Program-made: the position numbers and the translations under genes | Origin: Campylobacter jejuni | Lineage (GTDB): Bacteria > Campylobacterota > Campylobacteria > Campylobacterales > Campylobacteraceae | Direction: 5' to 3' | DNA: 64,000 bases | Assembly: GCA_014305285.1 (NCBI GenBank) | Contig: JACRSG010000001.1 | Span: 248,001-312,000, forward strand | Notes under the pieces: generated by a model | Told to the model about the DNA's origin: nothing | Seen by the model: the letters and a program-made list of their open reading frames with translations, nothing else | Databases searched by the model: none | Part shown: positions 8,501-16,759 of the stretch, piece after piece | How positions within the stretch are numbered: position 1 is the first letter of the stretch | Layout of the letters: each line of letters begins with the position of its first letter

Positions 8501-9104
8501 AAGTTTAGATTTTGAAAATTTAAAAAATAATGGGGAAATTTTAAGTATAGGTAAAATTGAAGATTTTAAATCTATGATGAGTAAAAATAATAAGCGTTAT
8601 GGTAGAATTGGAATTTTAGATTATTATTCTTCGTTTGATGCTACTGTATTTGAAAGTAATGTAGAAGAAATAGAAAATATTATGAAAGATGAAAATTTAA
8701 AAAATAATGCTTATGGTTTTATATTGGGATTTAAAGCTGAAGGAGGGGAGAAGCCTAGCTTTTTTTTAAGAGCAATTAAAGATTTGCAAAGTCTTGAAGA
8801 TGGCGAGATTAAAGCCATAAAAAAATTTGGATCAAAAAAAGATTTTAAAAATAAAGAAGAAAATCATTTTACCGCAGAACCTAAGGAATTTGAAAAAAAT
8901 ATCATAGAGTTAGATTTGACACGATTGAATAGAGAATTAATCTATGAAATTCATAAAATTGCTAGAAATGCACACAATCCCAATGAAAAAAATAACAAAA
9001 AACTTGTTCTAAAAGTTATTAGTGCTGGATCTTGCTTGCTTTATCATACGGATTTTATTATCTCTGATAGTATAGTAGAAGAAATTTCTAATAAATATGC
9101 TTAA
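5502..9104 (+). CDS. dnaE: DNA polymerase III alpha subunit
   Basis: Replicative DNA polymerase catalytic subunit, 1200 residues. The N-terminal PHP domain begins [19 protein letters not shown] with metal-ligand His residues (about 6-20). The C-family polymerase palm carries the catalytic aspartates in PDIDVDF (about 424-430) and [18 protein letters not shown] just before it. [20 protein letters not shown] (about 661) and [20 protein letters not shown] lie in the fingers and helix-hairpin-helix region. The C-terminal part holds the weaker OB-type domain. AAGGAAGAA precedes the ATG. It is divergent from the SelW-like remnant and convergent with the YggS-like gene, with a shared hairpin between the last two. 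Confidence 0.98.
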   Translation: [1200 protein letters not shown]

Positions 9105-9125
9105 GTTAAGATTGTTCTTACTTAA
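9101..9125. terminator. Bidirectional hairpin between dnaE and the YggS-like gene
   Basis: Arms 9101-9111 and 9116-9125 pair with one bulged T around a four-base loop. The hairpin overlaps the dnaE stop and is flanked by T/A-rich sequence on both sides, so it could end both convergent transcripts. Confidence 0.5.
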
Positions 9126-9750
9126 AATTTTTAAATAAAATGCTTCCAAGTCTTACCAAGTTAGATCCGCATTTTATAGCAATTTCAAAATCATTACTCA
9201 TCCCCATAGAGCAAATTTTAGCTCCATATTTTTGAAGAATCTCATAAATTTTAAATGTAGTTTCAAAGCTTTTTATAATACTTTCTTTATCTTCACTGTG
9301 TGAGCCTATACTCATTACACCACAAAGGTTTAGATTAAGACATTCTTCTTGTATTTGTAAATATTCTTCTATGGCTTGATTTGGATCTAGACCACTTTTG
9401 TTATTTTCATTTGCACTATTGATTTCTAGTAAAGTGTTTAATTTATAATCAAGTCTTTTGTCCATAGCTTTAGCTATTTTCATCCCATTACAGGAGTGCC
9501 ATAATATAGGTTTTTGTTTGATTAAGAGATTGATTTTGTTGCTTTGTAGTGTTCCTATAAAATGCCATTTTATATCTAGTTTTTTTTCATCAAGATTTTC
9601 TTTTTTTTGTGCTAGAGCTTGGACTTGATTTTCTCCAAATTCTACTATACCTTGATTGAAAAGTTTTTCAATTATACTTGCATCGACGTATTTGCTTGCG
9701 GCCACAAGGCGAATATTTTTGGTTTTTTCTAAAATTTCCTCTAAAGTCAT
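9118..9750 (-). CDS. YggS/PROSC-family pyridoxal-phosphate homeostasis protein
   Basis: PLP-binding protein of 210 residues with the fold of the alanine racemase N-terminal domain. The Schiff-base Lys is K20 in RLVAASKYVD. Also visible are EFGENQVQ (about 38-45), WHFIGTLQSNK (62-72), the LEINSANENNKSGLD segment and the C-terminal SMGMSNDFEIAIKCGSNLVRLGS that holds the phosphate. Family members buffer PLP and affect amino-acid and keto-acid metabolism; no catalytic reaction is established. It is downstream of flaC on the same strand but separated by a good hairpin, so probably expressed on its own or by readthrough. Confidence 0.93.
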   Translation of the reverse strand: MTLEEILEKTKNIRLVAASKYVDASIIEKLFNQGIVEFGENQVQALAQKKENLDEKKLDIKWHFIGTLQSNKINLLIKQKPILWHSCNGMKIAKAMDKRLDYKLNTLLEINSANENNKSGLDPNQAIEEYLQIQEECLNLNLCGVMSIGSHSEDKESIIKSFETTFKIYEILQKYGAKICSMGMSNDFEIAIKCGSNLVRLGSILFKNFK

Positions 9751-9762
9751 TTCGATAAAGAA

Positions 9763-9785
9763 ATAAGCCCTATTTTAGGGCTTAT
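9763..9785 (-). terminator. Intrinsic terminator of flaC
   Basis: Perfect ten-base arms (ATAAGCCCTA and its complement) with a three-base loop immediately after the flaC stop. On the minus strand they are followed by a T-rich run. Confidence 0.75.
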
Positions 9786-9786
9786 A

Positions 9787-10536
9787 TTATTGTAGTAAAT
9801 TAGCAATTTTGCTTTGAAGCTGCATGTTGGATTGTACAGCAACAAAAGCAGCAGCATTTTCTTTTAGATAATTGGAGTTAAAATCATTAACATTTTTTGC
9901 CATGTCGTTATTTAGTAAATTATTTTCAGCTGCTTTTGAGTTGATGCTATTTTGAACACTTGCATTAATATTTGATGTGATGGCATTGATACCTGAGCCT
10001 ATTTCACTTCTTAAACTTCCAAGTTGATCCATAAAATTTGTAATACTATCTTGATTATCTATGCTTAATCCATCTGTCGCTAATGGATTTAAATTTGTAG
10101 TTTCAGTTCCGCTACCTACTACAAAATTCATAGTTTGAAAGACATTTTTTCCATTATAAGTTGCATTATTAAAAGAATCATTGATGGATTCTTGTATGCG
10201 TGTTGCTTCTGTTCTTAGCATTCCTTTTTGAGAATCATTAAGTGCAGCATTGTTCATTTTTACTGAAAGTTCATTAAGTCTATCTGTACTTTGAGAGATA
10301 TTAGTAAGGCTAGCATCTGCAATTTGTAAAACTCCTATAGCATCATAAGCATTTGCGACACCTTGATCTATAGTGCTTGATTGAGATCTTAAAGAATCGG
10401 CAATAGCTAAATTAGCACTATCAACCCCACTTATTGCACGAACAGCCGCAATATTTTCTAAAGCTTTATCGCTAGCTTTTTGTGCATTGTTTAAATAATA
10501 ATTTTGTTGCATCATAGTTGCATCAGAGATCATCAT
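9787..10536 (-). CDS. flaC: Flagellin-like secreted protein FlaC
   Basis: 249-residue short flagellin relative. It has the conserved D0/D1 ends: an N-terminal helix (NAQKASDKALENIAAVRAIS, NLAIADSLRSQ) and a C-terminal helix with NDMAKNVNDFNSNYLKENAA. It lacks the large variable central domain of FlaA/FlaB. In Campylobacter FlaC is exported through the flagellar type III apparatus but is dispensable for the filament, binds host cells and modulates TLR5 responses. The start lies 14 bases inside the upstream DUF4149 gene and is preceded by GAAGGAG. A convincing sigma-28 box is not visible in the ~80 bases upstream. A hairpin terminator follows the stop. Confidence 0.95.
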   Translation of the reverse strand: MMISDATMMQQNYYLNNAQKASDKALENIAAVRAISGVDSANLAIADSLRSQSSTIDQGVANAYDAIGVLQIADASLTNISQSTDRLNELSVKMNNAALNDSQKGMLRTEATRIQESINDSFNNATYNGKNVFQTMNFVVGSGTETTNLNPLATDGLSIDNQDSITNFMDQLGSLRSEIGSGINAITSNINASVQNSINSKAAENNLLNNDMAKNVNDFNSNYLKENAAAFVAVQSNMQLQSKIANLLQ

Positions 10537-11047
10537 GGCCTACTCCTTCTCTATTTTTGAATTTATTTAATATTTTATCATTTTTTGCTATTTTAAAGCT
10601 TAAGAAATACAAAAAAACTTGCATTATTAAGATGATTTTAATCACTGTTTCACTTGCATTATGGATACTGATAAATTCTTGAGTTTTCGTAGCACTTTCG
10701 CCTAAGTTTTGGAGATCAATTATGGTGTTGGTAAAATAAAAAACAAATATTAAGCTTAAAATCAAAATAAGCAAACTCAGTATAAATTTTGAAAATTTTA
10801 TTTGAAATTTCATTTCATCTTTTATAAGAGAATAAATTTCATATAAAAAATTAACCACTGAAACAAAAATCAGCAAATATCCCATTTTAATAAAAATTTG
10901 CGTCATCATTAAGCCACTTTGAAAATGGCTCAACACTCCTTCTCCTATAAGATTTTGAGGGAAAAAAATTGCTGGTGCAACAACTATTCCTAGTATGAGT
11001 TCAATTCCTATAATGGAGGCAAGTAAAAACAAATTAACAGCTTTCAA
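10523..11047 (-). CDS. DUF4149 integral membrane protein
   Basis: 174 residues with four predicted membrane helices (about 5-27, 47-70, 85-107, 132-153) and the VAPAIFF motif after the first helix that marks the DUF4149/TMEM205-like family. No enzymatic residues are evident and the function is unknown. It sits between prmC (14-base overlap at its start) and flaC (14-base overlap at its end), so it is probably cotranscribed with prmC. Confidence 0.8.
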   Translation of the reverse strand: MKAVNLFLLASIIGIELILGIVVAPAIFFPQNLIGEGVLSHFQSGLMMTQIFIKMGYLLIFVSVVNFLYEIYSLIKDEMKFQIKFSKFILSLLILILSLIFVFYFTNTIIDLQNLGESATKTQEFISIHNASETVIKIILIMQVFLYFLSFKIAKNDKILNKFKNREGVGHDDL

Positions 11048-11876
11048 GAGTTTCTCCTTTTATTTTTTTATCATAACGCATATTTGTAAATTTAGCTATA
11101 AAAGCACGATTGTAACCTTGCTCATCTTTGAAAAAATCAACAATAAAATTATTTTGATATAAAATTTTTTCCAAAATTTCTTTTTGATCGTAGCCAAATT
11201 CGCAAGCTAAAAATTTAACTTTTTTATCAAGGGAAAAATGTATGATTTCTTCTAAAATTTCATATCCTTTTTCTCCGCCAAATAAAGCTTCTTTGGGTTC
11301 TTTTTGTATCCAAATATCTATAGGATATGAATTTTTAATATAGGGTGGATTTGAAAAAATAAAATCATAATTTTCTTTAATTCCCTTAAAATTACAAAGT
11401 TTAAAGTCAATCAAGTGATCGACTTTGTGTAATTTAGCATTTTCTAAAGCTAATTCTAAGGCTTTAGGATTGATATCACAGGCTATGATTTTTAGTCCAA
11501 GTTCTTTGGCTAAAACAATGCTTAAAATTCCACTTCCAAATCCTATTTCTAAAATCCTATTAAAAGTATTTTTTTTACATAAATTTAAAATTTGAAAAAG
11601 TAAAATTTCACTATCATAACGAGGGATTAGAATGCCTTTTTTTATCTTAAATTCTAACCCCCAAAAATCCACTTTTTCAAATATATATTCAAAAGGTTCT
11701 CCAGATTTAAAACGCCTTATAAGTTGAAAATAAGTTTCATGATCTATTTCTGTATCTTGGTTTAAAAATAGCCAAGCTTTATCTTTTTTTAGATATTCGC
11801 AAAGTATAAATACTGCTTCATTTTCATAACCTTTTAAGCTAGATTTAGCTTCTATAAGAGCGTTTTTTATAGTCAA
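11034..11876 (-). CDS. prmC: Release factor glutamine methyltransferase PrmC
   Basis: SAM-dependent N5-glutamine methyltransferase that modifies the GGQ motif of RF1 and RF2 and so increases peptide release. 280 residues. The N-terminal helical domain is followed by the methyltransferase fold: ILEIGFGSGILSIVLAKEL is SAM motif I, IIACDINPKALELA is the acidic motif, and FSNPPYIK (about 176-183) is the NPPY catalytic motif that binds the Gln amide. It starts four bases inside the end of the M48 protease gene and its 3' end overlaps the DUF4149 gene. Confidence 0.95.
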   Translation of the reverse strand: MTIKNALIEAKSSLKGYENEAVFILCEYLKKDKAWLFLNQDTEIDHETYFQLIRRFKSGEPFEYIFEKVDFWGLEFKIKKGILIPRYDSEILLFQILNLCKKNTFNRILEIGFGSGILSIVLAKELGLKIIACDINPKALELALENAKLHKVDHLIDFKLCNFKGIKENYDFIFSNPPYIKNSYPIDIWIQKEPKEALFGGEKGYEILEEIIHFSLDKKVKFLACEFGYDQKEILEKILYQNNFIVDFFKDEQGYNRAFIAKFTNMRYDKKIKGETLESC

Positions 11877-13129
11877 GAAAGAGCCTTGATTCTATCACTA
11901 ATACTTGGATGACTGAGATAAAAAAATGTATATATTTTGCTTGTTTTGATAAAAGCTTTATTTTCTCTTGCTAGAGCTATCAATGCATTTTTCATATCTT
12001 CTTTGCTTGTAACTTTAGCTCCGTGTTGATCAGCTGCAAATTCATTTTTTCTACTTAAGGCATTAAGCATAGGAGAGATTAAAAAGCTAAAAATATTTGC
12101 AAAGATAAATAAAAGAGCAAACACACCGCCATTTACTCCTTCTAGATGACTTTCTAAGTAAACAAATTCAGGTAAATTTGCAAAAACAAAAAAAAGTAAA
12201 AACATGGTTATAGTGCTGTTAAATAAAGCTTTTATAATATCCTTATGAACAAAATGTCCAAGCTCATGCCCTAAAACAGCTAAAAGTTCTTTTTCGTTTA
12301 AGGATTTTAATAATGTATCAAAAAGCACCACTCTTTTATTTTTAAAAAGTCCACCAAAATAAGCATTTAAACGCTTATCTCTTTTGCTTGCATCAATAAC
12401 ATAAACTCCATTTGCATTAAACCCGCATTGTTTCATCAAAGAGCTGATTTTTTTCAGCAAATTTTCATCGTTTAGTTTTTCCATTTTATTAAAAATAGGT
12501 GCGATCAAAGTAGGATAGATGAGATTTATAATCACTATGATACAAAAGGCAAAAATAAAGGCCACAATCCACCAAAAAGTTCCAAAAAAATCATAGCAAA
12601 AAAGTAAAGCATAAAGGATTAAAAATCCAAATATTAAAGTTAAAATAAGACTTTTTATAGTGTCTTTAATAAAAAGCTTTACAGTCATATTTGAAAAACC
12701 ATGGGCTTTATCTTTGATAAAACTTTCATAAATGCTTAAAGGTAGGTTTAAAATACTTATGATTATTAAAAAAGATAATAAAAATAAAGTATTTTCAAAA
12801 CGGGTGTTGTTTGAGATAAGCAATTCTTTAAGATATAAAAATCCAAAACTTATCCATGCAATATGGATGATTAAATTATAAAAATTTGAAAATAGTTTAA
12901 ATTTTTCATTTTCTATGGCAATATCTGCTGCGTTTTGATAGTCTTTTTGGGTTAAAATTTGAGTCTGTTTGTCTTTTTCTCTTTCTAAGAAACGAATTTG
13001 AACATAGGAAATCCAAGATAAAAGCACTGTGTAAAGACATAAAATTGCAATTAAAGTCATTGATTTTTCCTTAGATTGATTTTTTGTGAATTCTAGCTTA
13101 AAATAATGAAATAAAGTTAATAGTTTCAA
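11873..13129 (-). CDS. M48 (Ste24/CAAX-protease type) membrane zinc metalloprotease
   Basis: 418-residue integral membrane metallopeptidase. An N-terminal helix bundle (helices near 25-43, 80-105, 155-205) precedes LAVLGHELGHFVHKD (about 280-294), whose HExxH supplies zinc ligands and the catalytic Glu. The third ligand Glu is in SRKNEFAADQHGAK (about 360-373), the ExxxD pattern of the family. The C terminus ends SHPSISDRIKAL, also typical of M48A. Bacteria lack CAAX prenylation, so the natural substrate is probably a membrane or periplasmic protein. First gene of the M48-prmC-DUF4149-flaC set. Confidence 0.93.
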   Translation of the reverse strand: MKLLTLFHYFKLEFTKNQSKEKSMTLIAILCLYTVLLSWISYVQIRFLEREKDKQTQILTQKDYQNAADIAIENEKFKLFSNFYNLIIHIAWISFGFLYLKELLISNNTRFENTLFLLSFLIIISILNLPLSIYESFIKDKAHGFSNMTVKLFIKDTIKSLILTLIFGFLILYALLFCYDFFGTFWWIVAFIFAFCIIVIINLIYPTLIAPIFNKMEKLNDENLLKKISSLMKQCGFNANGVYVIDASKRDKRLNAYFGGLFKNKRVVLFDTLLKSLNEKELLAVLGHELGHFVHKDIIKALFNSTITMFLLFFVFANLPEFVYLESHLEGVNGGVFALLFIFANIFSFLISPMLNALSRKNEFAADQHGAKVTSKEDMKNALIALARENKAFIKTSKIYTFFYLSHPSISDRIKALS

Positions 13130-13188
13130 ATCTAAAATAATATTCTTTTCAACTAAGTTGGTGTATATTTATAAAAAAGGATTAAAGA

Positions 13189-13374
13189 ATGTTTTTTAAA
13201 AAAAAGATTTCGCAAAAGCAAAAAGAAAAGCCTAAAACTTCAATTAATGATGTGATTTTAGATGATAGACTTTATAAGTTTAAAAATAAAGTACAAAAGA
13301 TAAGTAAAGATGAAGCTTCAGTAAGTCTGCTTGCTAGACAATTAAGCAGACTTGTTAGGGCTAATAAATTTTAA
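13189..13374 (+). CDS. Small basic protein of unknown function
   Basis: 61 residues, strongly basic at the N terminus (FFKKKISQKQKEKPK), then an amphipathic helical C-terminal half ending LLARQLSRLVRANKF. No family recognised. An AAGGATT site lies seven bases before the ATG, and a TATATT box near 13161 could drive it, divergently from the M48 protease. It converges with mog, their stops overlapping by four bases. It is a plausible real gene because of its good start signals. The charge and Arg/Lys-rich ends would allow RNA or membrane binding, but this is inference. Confidence 0.6.
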   Translation: MFFKKKISQKQKEKPKTSINDVILDDRLYKFKNKVQKISKDEASVSLLARQLSRLVRANKF

Positions 13375-13913
13375 TTTTGACATTTTTTCTTAGGACGAAA
13401 AACCTTAATAATTTCATCATTTCCTTCTATATAAGCACCTTCTATTAAATCGATACAATAAGGCATAGCTGGAAAAACAGACTCTAGACATTCTTTGATG
13501 GCTTTAGGATTGCCTGGTAAATTAATGATAAAAGATTTATTACGAATTCCTGCACTCTGTCTTGAAAGTATGGCTGTTGGGACATATTTTAAACTTTCTA
13601 AGCGCATAAGTTCTCCAAAACCCGGCATCATTTTATCGCACACGACCTCTGTGGCTTCTGGGGTTACATCACGAGGTGCTGGACCCGTTCCTCCACTTGT
13701 AACAATCAAATCACATTTTTTTTCATCTGCTAGATAAAGCAATTTTTTAATGATTAAATCATAATCATCTGGAATTAATTCTTTATGATAAATAATATCA
13801 TTTTTTATATATGAATTTAGCACTCTTTCAATTTCAGCAGTAGCCTTATCTTCGTATATCCCACTACTTGCTCTATCGCTTAGGGTTAAAATTCCTATGT
13901 TTATTGTATCCAT
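13371..13913 (-). CDS. mog: Molybdopterin adenylyltransferase (MogA/MoaB family)
   Basis: Activates molybdopterin by adenylation before molybdenum insertion in molybdenum-cofactor synthesis. 180 residues from the ATG at 13913. An in-frame ATG 30 bases further out would add VIKIYQGET, which is non-homologous and buries the AAGGAG site, so I prefer the inner start. Motifs are NIGILTLSDRAS at the N terminus, TSGGTGPAPRDVTPEAT (about 71-87, MPT and nucleotide binding) and INLPGNPKAIKE (about 130-141). Campylobacter needs the cofactor for formate dehydrogenase, nitrate and TMAO/DMSO-type reductases. The gene starts 20 bases after corA. Confidence 0.92.
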   Translation of the reverse strand: MDTINIGILTLSDRASSGIYEDKATAEIERVLNSYIKNDIIYHKELIPDDYDLIIKKLLYLADEKKCDLIVTSGGTGPAPRDVTPEATEVVCDKMMPGFGELMRLESLKYVPTAILSRQSAGIRNKSFIINLPGNPKAIKECLESVFPAMPYCIDLIEGAYIEGNDEIIKVFRPKKKCQN

Positions 13914-13933
13914 TGTTTCTCCTTGATAAATTT

Positions 13934-14917
13934 TTATAACCATCCTTTTTTCTTGAAAACAATCAAAGGTAAAATGATAGAAACTACCATTACTCCAAGC
14001 ACTATGGGATAAGCATAGTGAAGTTCAAGTTCGGGCATGAATTTAAAATTCATACCATAAATAGTTCCTATTAAAGTAGGTGGCATCATGGCAACGGTTG
14101 CAACGGTGAAAATTTTAATGATTTTGTTTTGTTCTATATTGATTTGACTAGCTAAAATGGTTTGGATATTGTCTAAGATATTAAGCTGTGAAACACTAAA
14201 TTCAACTAAAGAATTTAAGTCTTTTAAAACTATAGTGAGATTTTGTTTTATGTCTTTATCGATTTTATCGCTTTTTAGCAAAGAAGTCATAGCACGACGC
14301 TTATCAAATAAAGAATCCCTTACGCACATATTAAGTTCTTGCAGACTTGAAATATCCTTTAGCATTTCATCATAACTATATTCATCTTTTTTTTCTAAAA
14401 CACTTGTTCTTAAACGTCTTGCTTCTTTATCTATCCATTCTAGCAAATCCGCATCTTTTTCAACGCGCACTTCAAACATTTTGTCAATAATATCAAAACC
14501 ATCTTCAAAATTCTTTGGACTAGCTAAAATCCTTGCTTGAATTTCTTCAAAAGTGCTAAATTCGTTATATCTTATAGTAAATAAGATATTTTTAGCTGTA
14601 GCAAAAGTAACAATTTCTGTGCGAAGCTTGATTAAATTCTTATCTTCTTTATCGCTTTTAAGATCTCTTACTAAAAAATGAGCATTGATGGTTATTGTTG
14701 CATTATCTTCCCAATATTTTGCACTAAGTTCTATTTCTTCTCTTTCTTCTTTTGTGGGAAACTCAAGATTAAATTCACTTGATATAAAAGCAATTTCTGC
14801 TACACTTGGATGAAGTAAATCAATCCATAAAATATTTTGCGGTAGTTCTTGACTATCAAGATTAAAATTGATTCTTTGAACTAAAGCATTTTGAGTTTTG
14901 ATATAAATATAAAGCAT
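13934..14917 (-). CDS. corA: CorA-type magnesium transporter
   Basis: Pentameric Mg2+ (Co2+/Ni2+) channel of the inner membrane. 327 residues: a large cytosolic alpha/beta funnel domain, a long stalk helix (about 180-265), and two C-terminal membrane helices separated by the GTIYGMNF loop, whose GMN (about 288-290) is the selectivity signature. The MPEL residues after it form the outer loop. The C terminus is basic (KKKGWL) and faces the cytosol. The ATG is preceded by AAGGAG and a TATAAT box at 14949-14944. Confidence 0.95.
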   Translation of the reverse strand: MLYIYIKTQNALVQRINFNLDSQELPQNILWIDLLHPSVAEIAFISSEFNLEFPTKEEREEIELSAKYWEDNATITINAHFLVRDLKSDKEDKNLIKLRTEIVTFATAKNILFTIRYNEFSTFEEIQARILASPKNFEDGFDIIDKMFEVRVEKDADLLEWIDKEARRLRTSVLEKKDEYSYDEMLKDISSLQELNMCVRDSLFDKRRAMTSLLKSDKIDKDIKQNLTIVLKDLNSLVEFSVSQLNILDNIQTILASQINIEQNKIIKIFTVATVAMMPPTLIGTIYGMNFKFMPELELHYAYPIVLGVMVVSIILPLIVFKKKGWL

Positions 14918-14943
14918 GATCGCTCCTTGTTTCTGACTTTAAA

Positions 14944-14949
14944 ATTATA
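14944..14949 (-). promoter_or_regulatory. Predicted -10 box for corA-mog
   Basis: TATAAT read on the minus strand, about 27 bases upstream of the corA ATG. No other gene intervenes, so it would also serve mog. Confidence 0.5.
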
Positions 14950-14982
14950 ACTTTGTTTGCTAAAAATTAACTTGTTTCTAAA

Positions 14983-15924
14983 ATGTTTCTAAAAAAAGAT
15001 GTTTTTTGGGTGATTAGTGATAATGGCTTGGGTAAAAAGTATAATTCTTATGATTCCATGCTTTATGCTTATGAGTTTAAATTTGATTTTCAAAATTCAA
15101 AATACGAACTTTTAAAAACAGTTTTTTTTAAAGATAGTGATAAAAAATACTCTTATCCTATAACCACTGAAACAACTAAAGAAAGGTATTTAAGTGAGGC
15201 TGATTTTGATATTGAGAGTATACAGATATCAATTTTCTCCTGATAATTCAAGTTTAAAATTTAGCGATAAGTTTGGTGGAGAAAATGAGAAATTTAATAT
15301 CAAGTGTTCTAAAGGTTTTGAAGCTATGGCAAGCTCTAAAGATGGTTTTAAATTTTATTTGCTTTTAGAAGGAAGTATTTATAATAACACTTATGAGAAT
15401 GAAAAAGGTAAAGAATATCTAAGAATCATAGAATTTGATGTAAAAAATAAAAAATTCACCGGCAAAACTTATAAATATTTCCTAGAAGATAAAAATTATT
15501 CCATAGGTGATTTTAATATGATAGATGATAAATACGGCATTATCATGGAAAGAGGATCAAAAAGAAGGTACTAAAGATAAGGCTTGCAAAGAAGGTGAAG
15601 ATATTAAGCATTGTTTTAATAATGTAGCTCAATTTAAAAGAATTTATAAAGTTAAATTAGACGATAAAACCCATGAAGCTCAAAAAATTTCTTATATAGA
15701 TCTTTTAAATATTAAAGATAAAAATAAAATTGCTAAAAGGCCTTTGGTAAATGATAAATTTGTTTTTCCTTTTGAAACCATAGAAGGCGTGGATATAGTA
15801 GATGATTCGCATATAGTCGTGAAAATGACAATAATTTTCCTTATTTTTCAAGCAGAACCTAATAAGACCGATGATAATGAATTTATTTTGGTTTGAAGTA
15901 AAAGATTTTTTAAAGAGTAAATAA
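14983..15924 (+). pseudogene. Esterase-like/phytase-like family gene, decayed
   Basis: Three plus-strand segments in different frames together give one phytase-like beta-propeller protein. The first runs from FLKKDVFWVISDNGLGKKYN to LSEADFDIESIQ. The second runs from FSPDNSSLKFSDKFGGENE through KGFEAMASSKDG to DDKYGIIMER. The third runs from KEGTKDKACKEGEDIKH to DIVDDSHIVV. Later NDNNFPYFSSR and TDDNEFILV-EVKDFLKSK fall in yet other frames, the last ending at 15924. At least four frameshifts are needed and the N terminus with its expected export signal is missing. The family comprises secreted or periplasmic proteins with esterase-like or phytase-like folds. I would not expect a product. The breaks lie near 15230, 15545, 15825 and 15890. 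Confidence 0.8.
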
Positions 15925-15944
15925 TGATTAATTTATTCTTAATT

Positions 15945-15968
15945 ATAAGCGTGAAAATTCACGCTTAT
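15945..15968 (-). terminator. Intrinsic terminator of hisJ
   Basis: Perfect eleven-base arms (ATAAGCGTGAA and its complement) with an AA loop. The hairpin overlaps the hisJ stop codon and is followed on the minus strand by a T-rich run. It also stands at the end of the decayed phytase-like gene. Confidence 0.75.
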
Positions 15969-16720
15969 TCTAGTTCATACTTTTTAATTAAAGTATCATA
16001 AAACCCATCAGCTTTTGCTTCATCTATACCTTTGTTAAATATTTCAATAATATTTTTTTGTTTATTTTTATCAAAAGCAAAACTAAAGCCTTCTCCGCCA
16101 TCTGTTTCTTCGTAGAAACTTACTAACTCTGGATTTTCAGCTAAAAAACCTTTAGCAGTATCTTGATCAGCTATGATAGCATCGATTTTGTTGTTTTTTA
16201 ACGCTAAAACAGCTATATTTAAATCTTTATTGCTTTGCACTTGTGCATTTTTGATAGCTTTTGCAGTATTTTCTTGTAAAGTTCCTAGTTGAACTCCTAT
16301 TTTTTTACCTTCTAAATCATTTTTTGTTTGAAGAGAGTCGTTGTTTTTTAGCTTAAGATAAAGATTTTTACTCATATAGTAAGGTTTGGTAAAATTAACG
16401 CTTTGTCTTCTTTCATCAGTTGCACTCATAGCTGAGGCAATCATATCGATTTTACCAGCTTTTAAAGCGGGAATCAATCCATCGAAATTGGTTTCAACCC
16501 AAACAATTTTAATACCATTTTTTTTGGCAATCTCTTCAACTAAATCCGTATCAAAACCTGTAAGTTTTGAGTTTTCTTTATAATTAAAAGGTTTATAATT
16601 TGGAGCAGTTCCAACTTTTAATTCTACACTTGCATTTGATTCTTTATTTTTAGAATCATTACAAGCGCCTAAAAATAAACTAGCTAAAGCAACTAAAGTA
16701 ATGCTTAATATTTTTTTCAT
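15965..16720 (-). CDS. hisJ: Amino-acid ABC transporter substrate-binding lipoprotein (HisJ/CjaC type)
   Basis: 251-residue periplasmic binding protein of solute-binding family 3. A lipoprotein signal peptide ends LASLFLGAC, so Cys20 would be lipidated and the protein held at a membrane surface. The domain starts LKVGTAPNYKPFNYKEN, continues GFDTDLVEEIAKKNG, MIASAMSATDERRQ and VNFTKPYYMS, and has the hinge segment GKKIGVQLGT. DAIIADQD is the second-lobe ligand region. I recall this as the immunogenic CjaC/HisJ histidine-binding lipoprotein; the ligand is not proven by sequence. The permease and ATPase partners are not adjacent. A TATAAT box and AAGGAAA site precede it, and a strong hairpin follows. 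Confidence 0.85.
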   Translation of the reverse strand: MKKILSITLVALASLFLGACNDSKNKESNASVELKVGTAPNYKPFNYKENSKLTGFDTDLVEEIAKKNGIKIVWVETNFDGLIPALKAGKIDMIASAMSATDERRQSVNFTKPYYMSKNLYLKLKNNDSLQTKNDLEGKKIGVQLGTLQENTAKAIKNAQVQSNKDLNIAVLALKNNKIDAIIADQDTAKGFLAENPELVSFYEETDGGEGFSFAFDKNKQKNIIEIFNKGIDEAKADGFYDTLIKKYELE

Positions 16721-16749
16721 TTTTTTCCTTTGATATAGAATGTTTTAAA

Positions 16750-16755
16750 ATTATA
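16750..16755 (-). promoter_or_regulatory. Predicted -10 box for hisJ
   Basis: TATAAT on the minus strand about 30 bases upstream of the ATG, with AAGGAAA as ribosome-binding site just before the start. Confidence 0.5.
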
Positions 16756-16759
16756 CTTA

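Noticed and set aside
10537-10640. Sigma-28 promoter for flaC
   Set aside because: TAAA and GATAA elements occur but with wrong spacing and without the GCC before GATAA.
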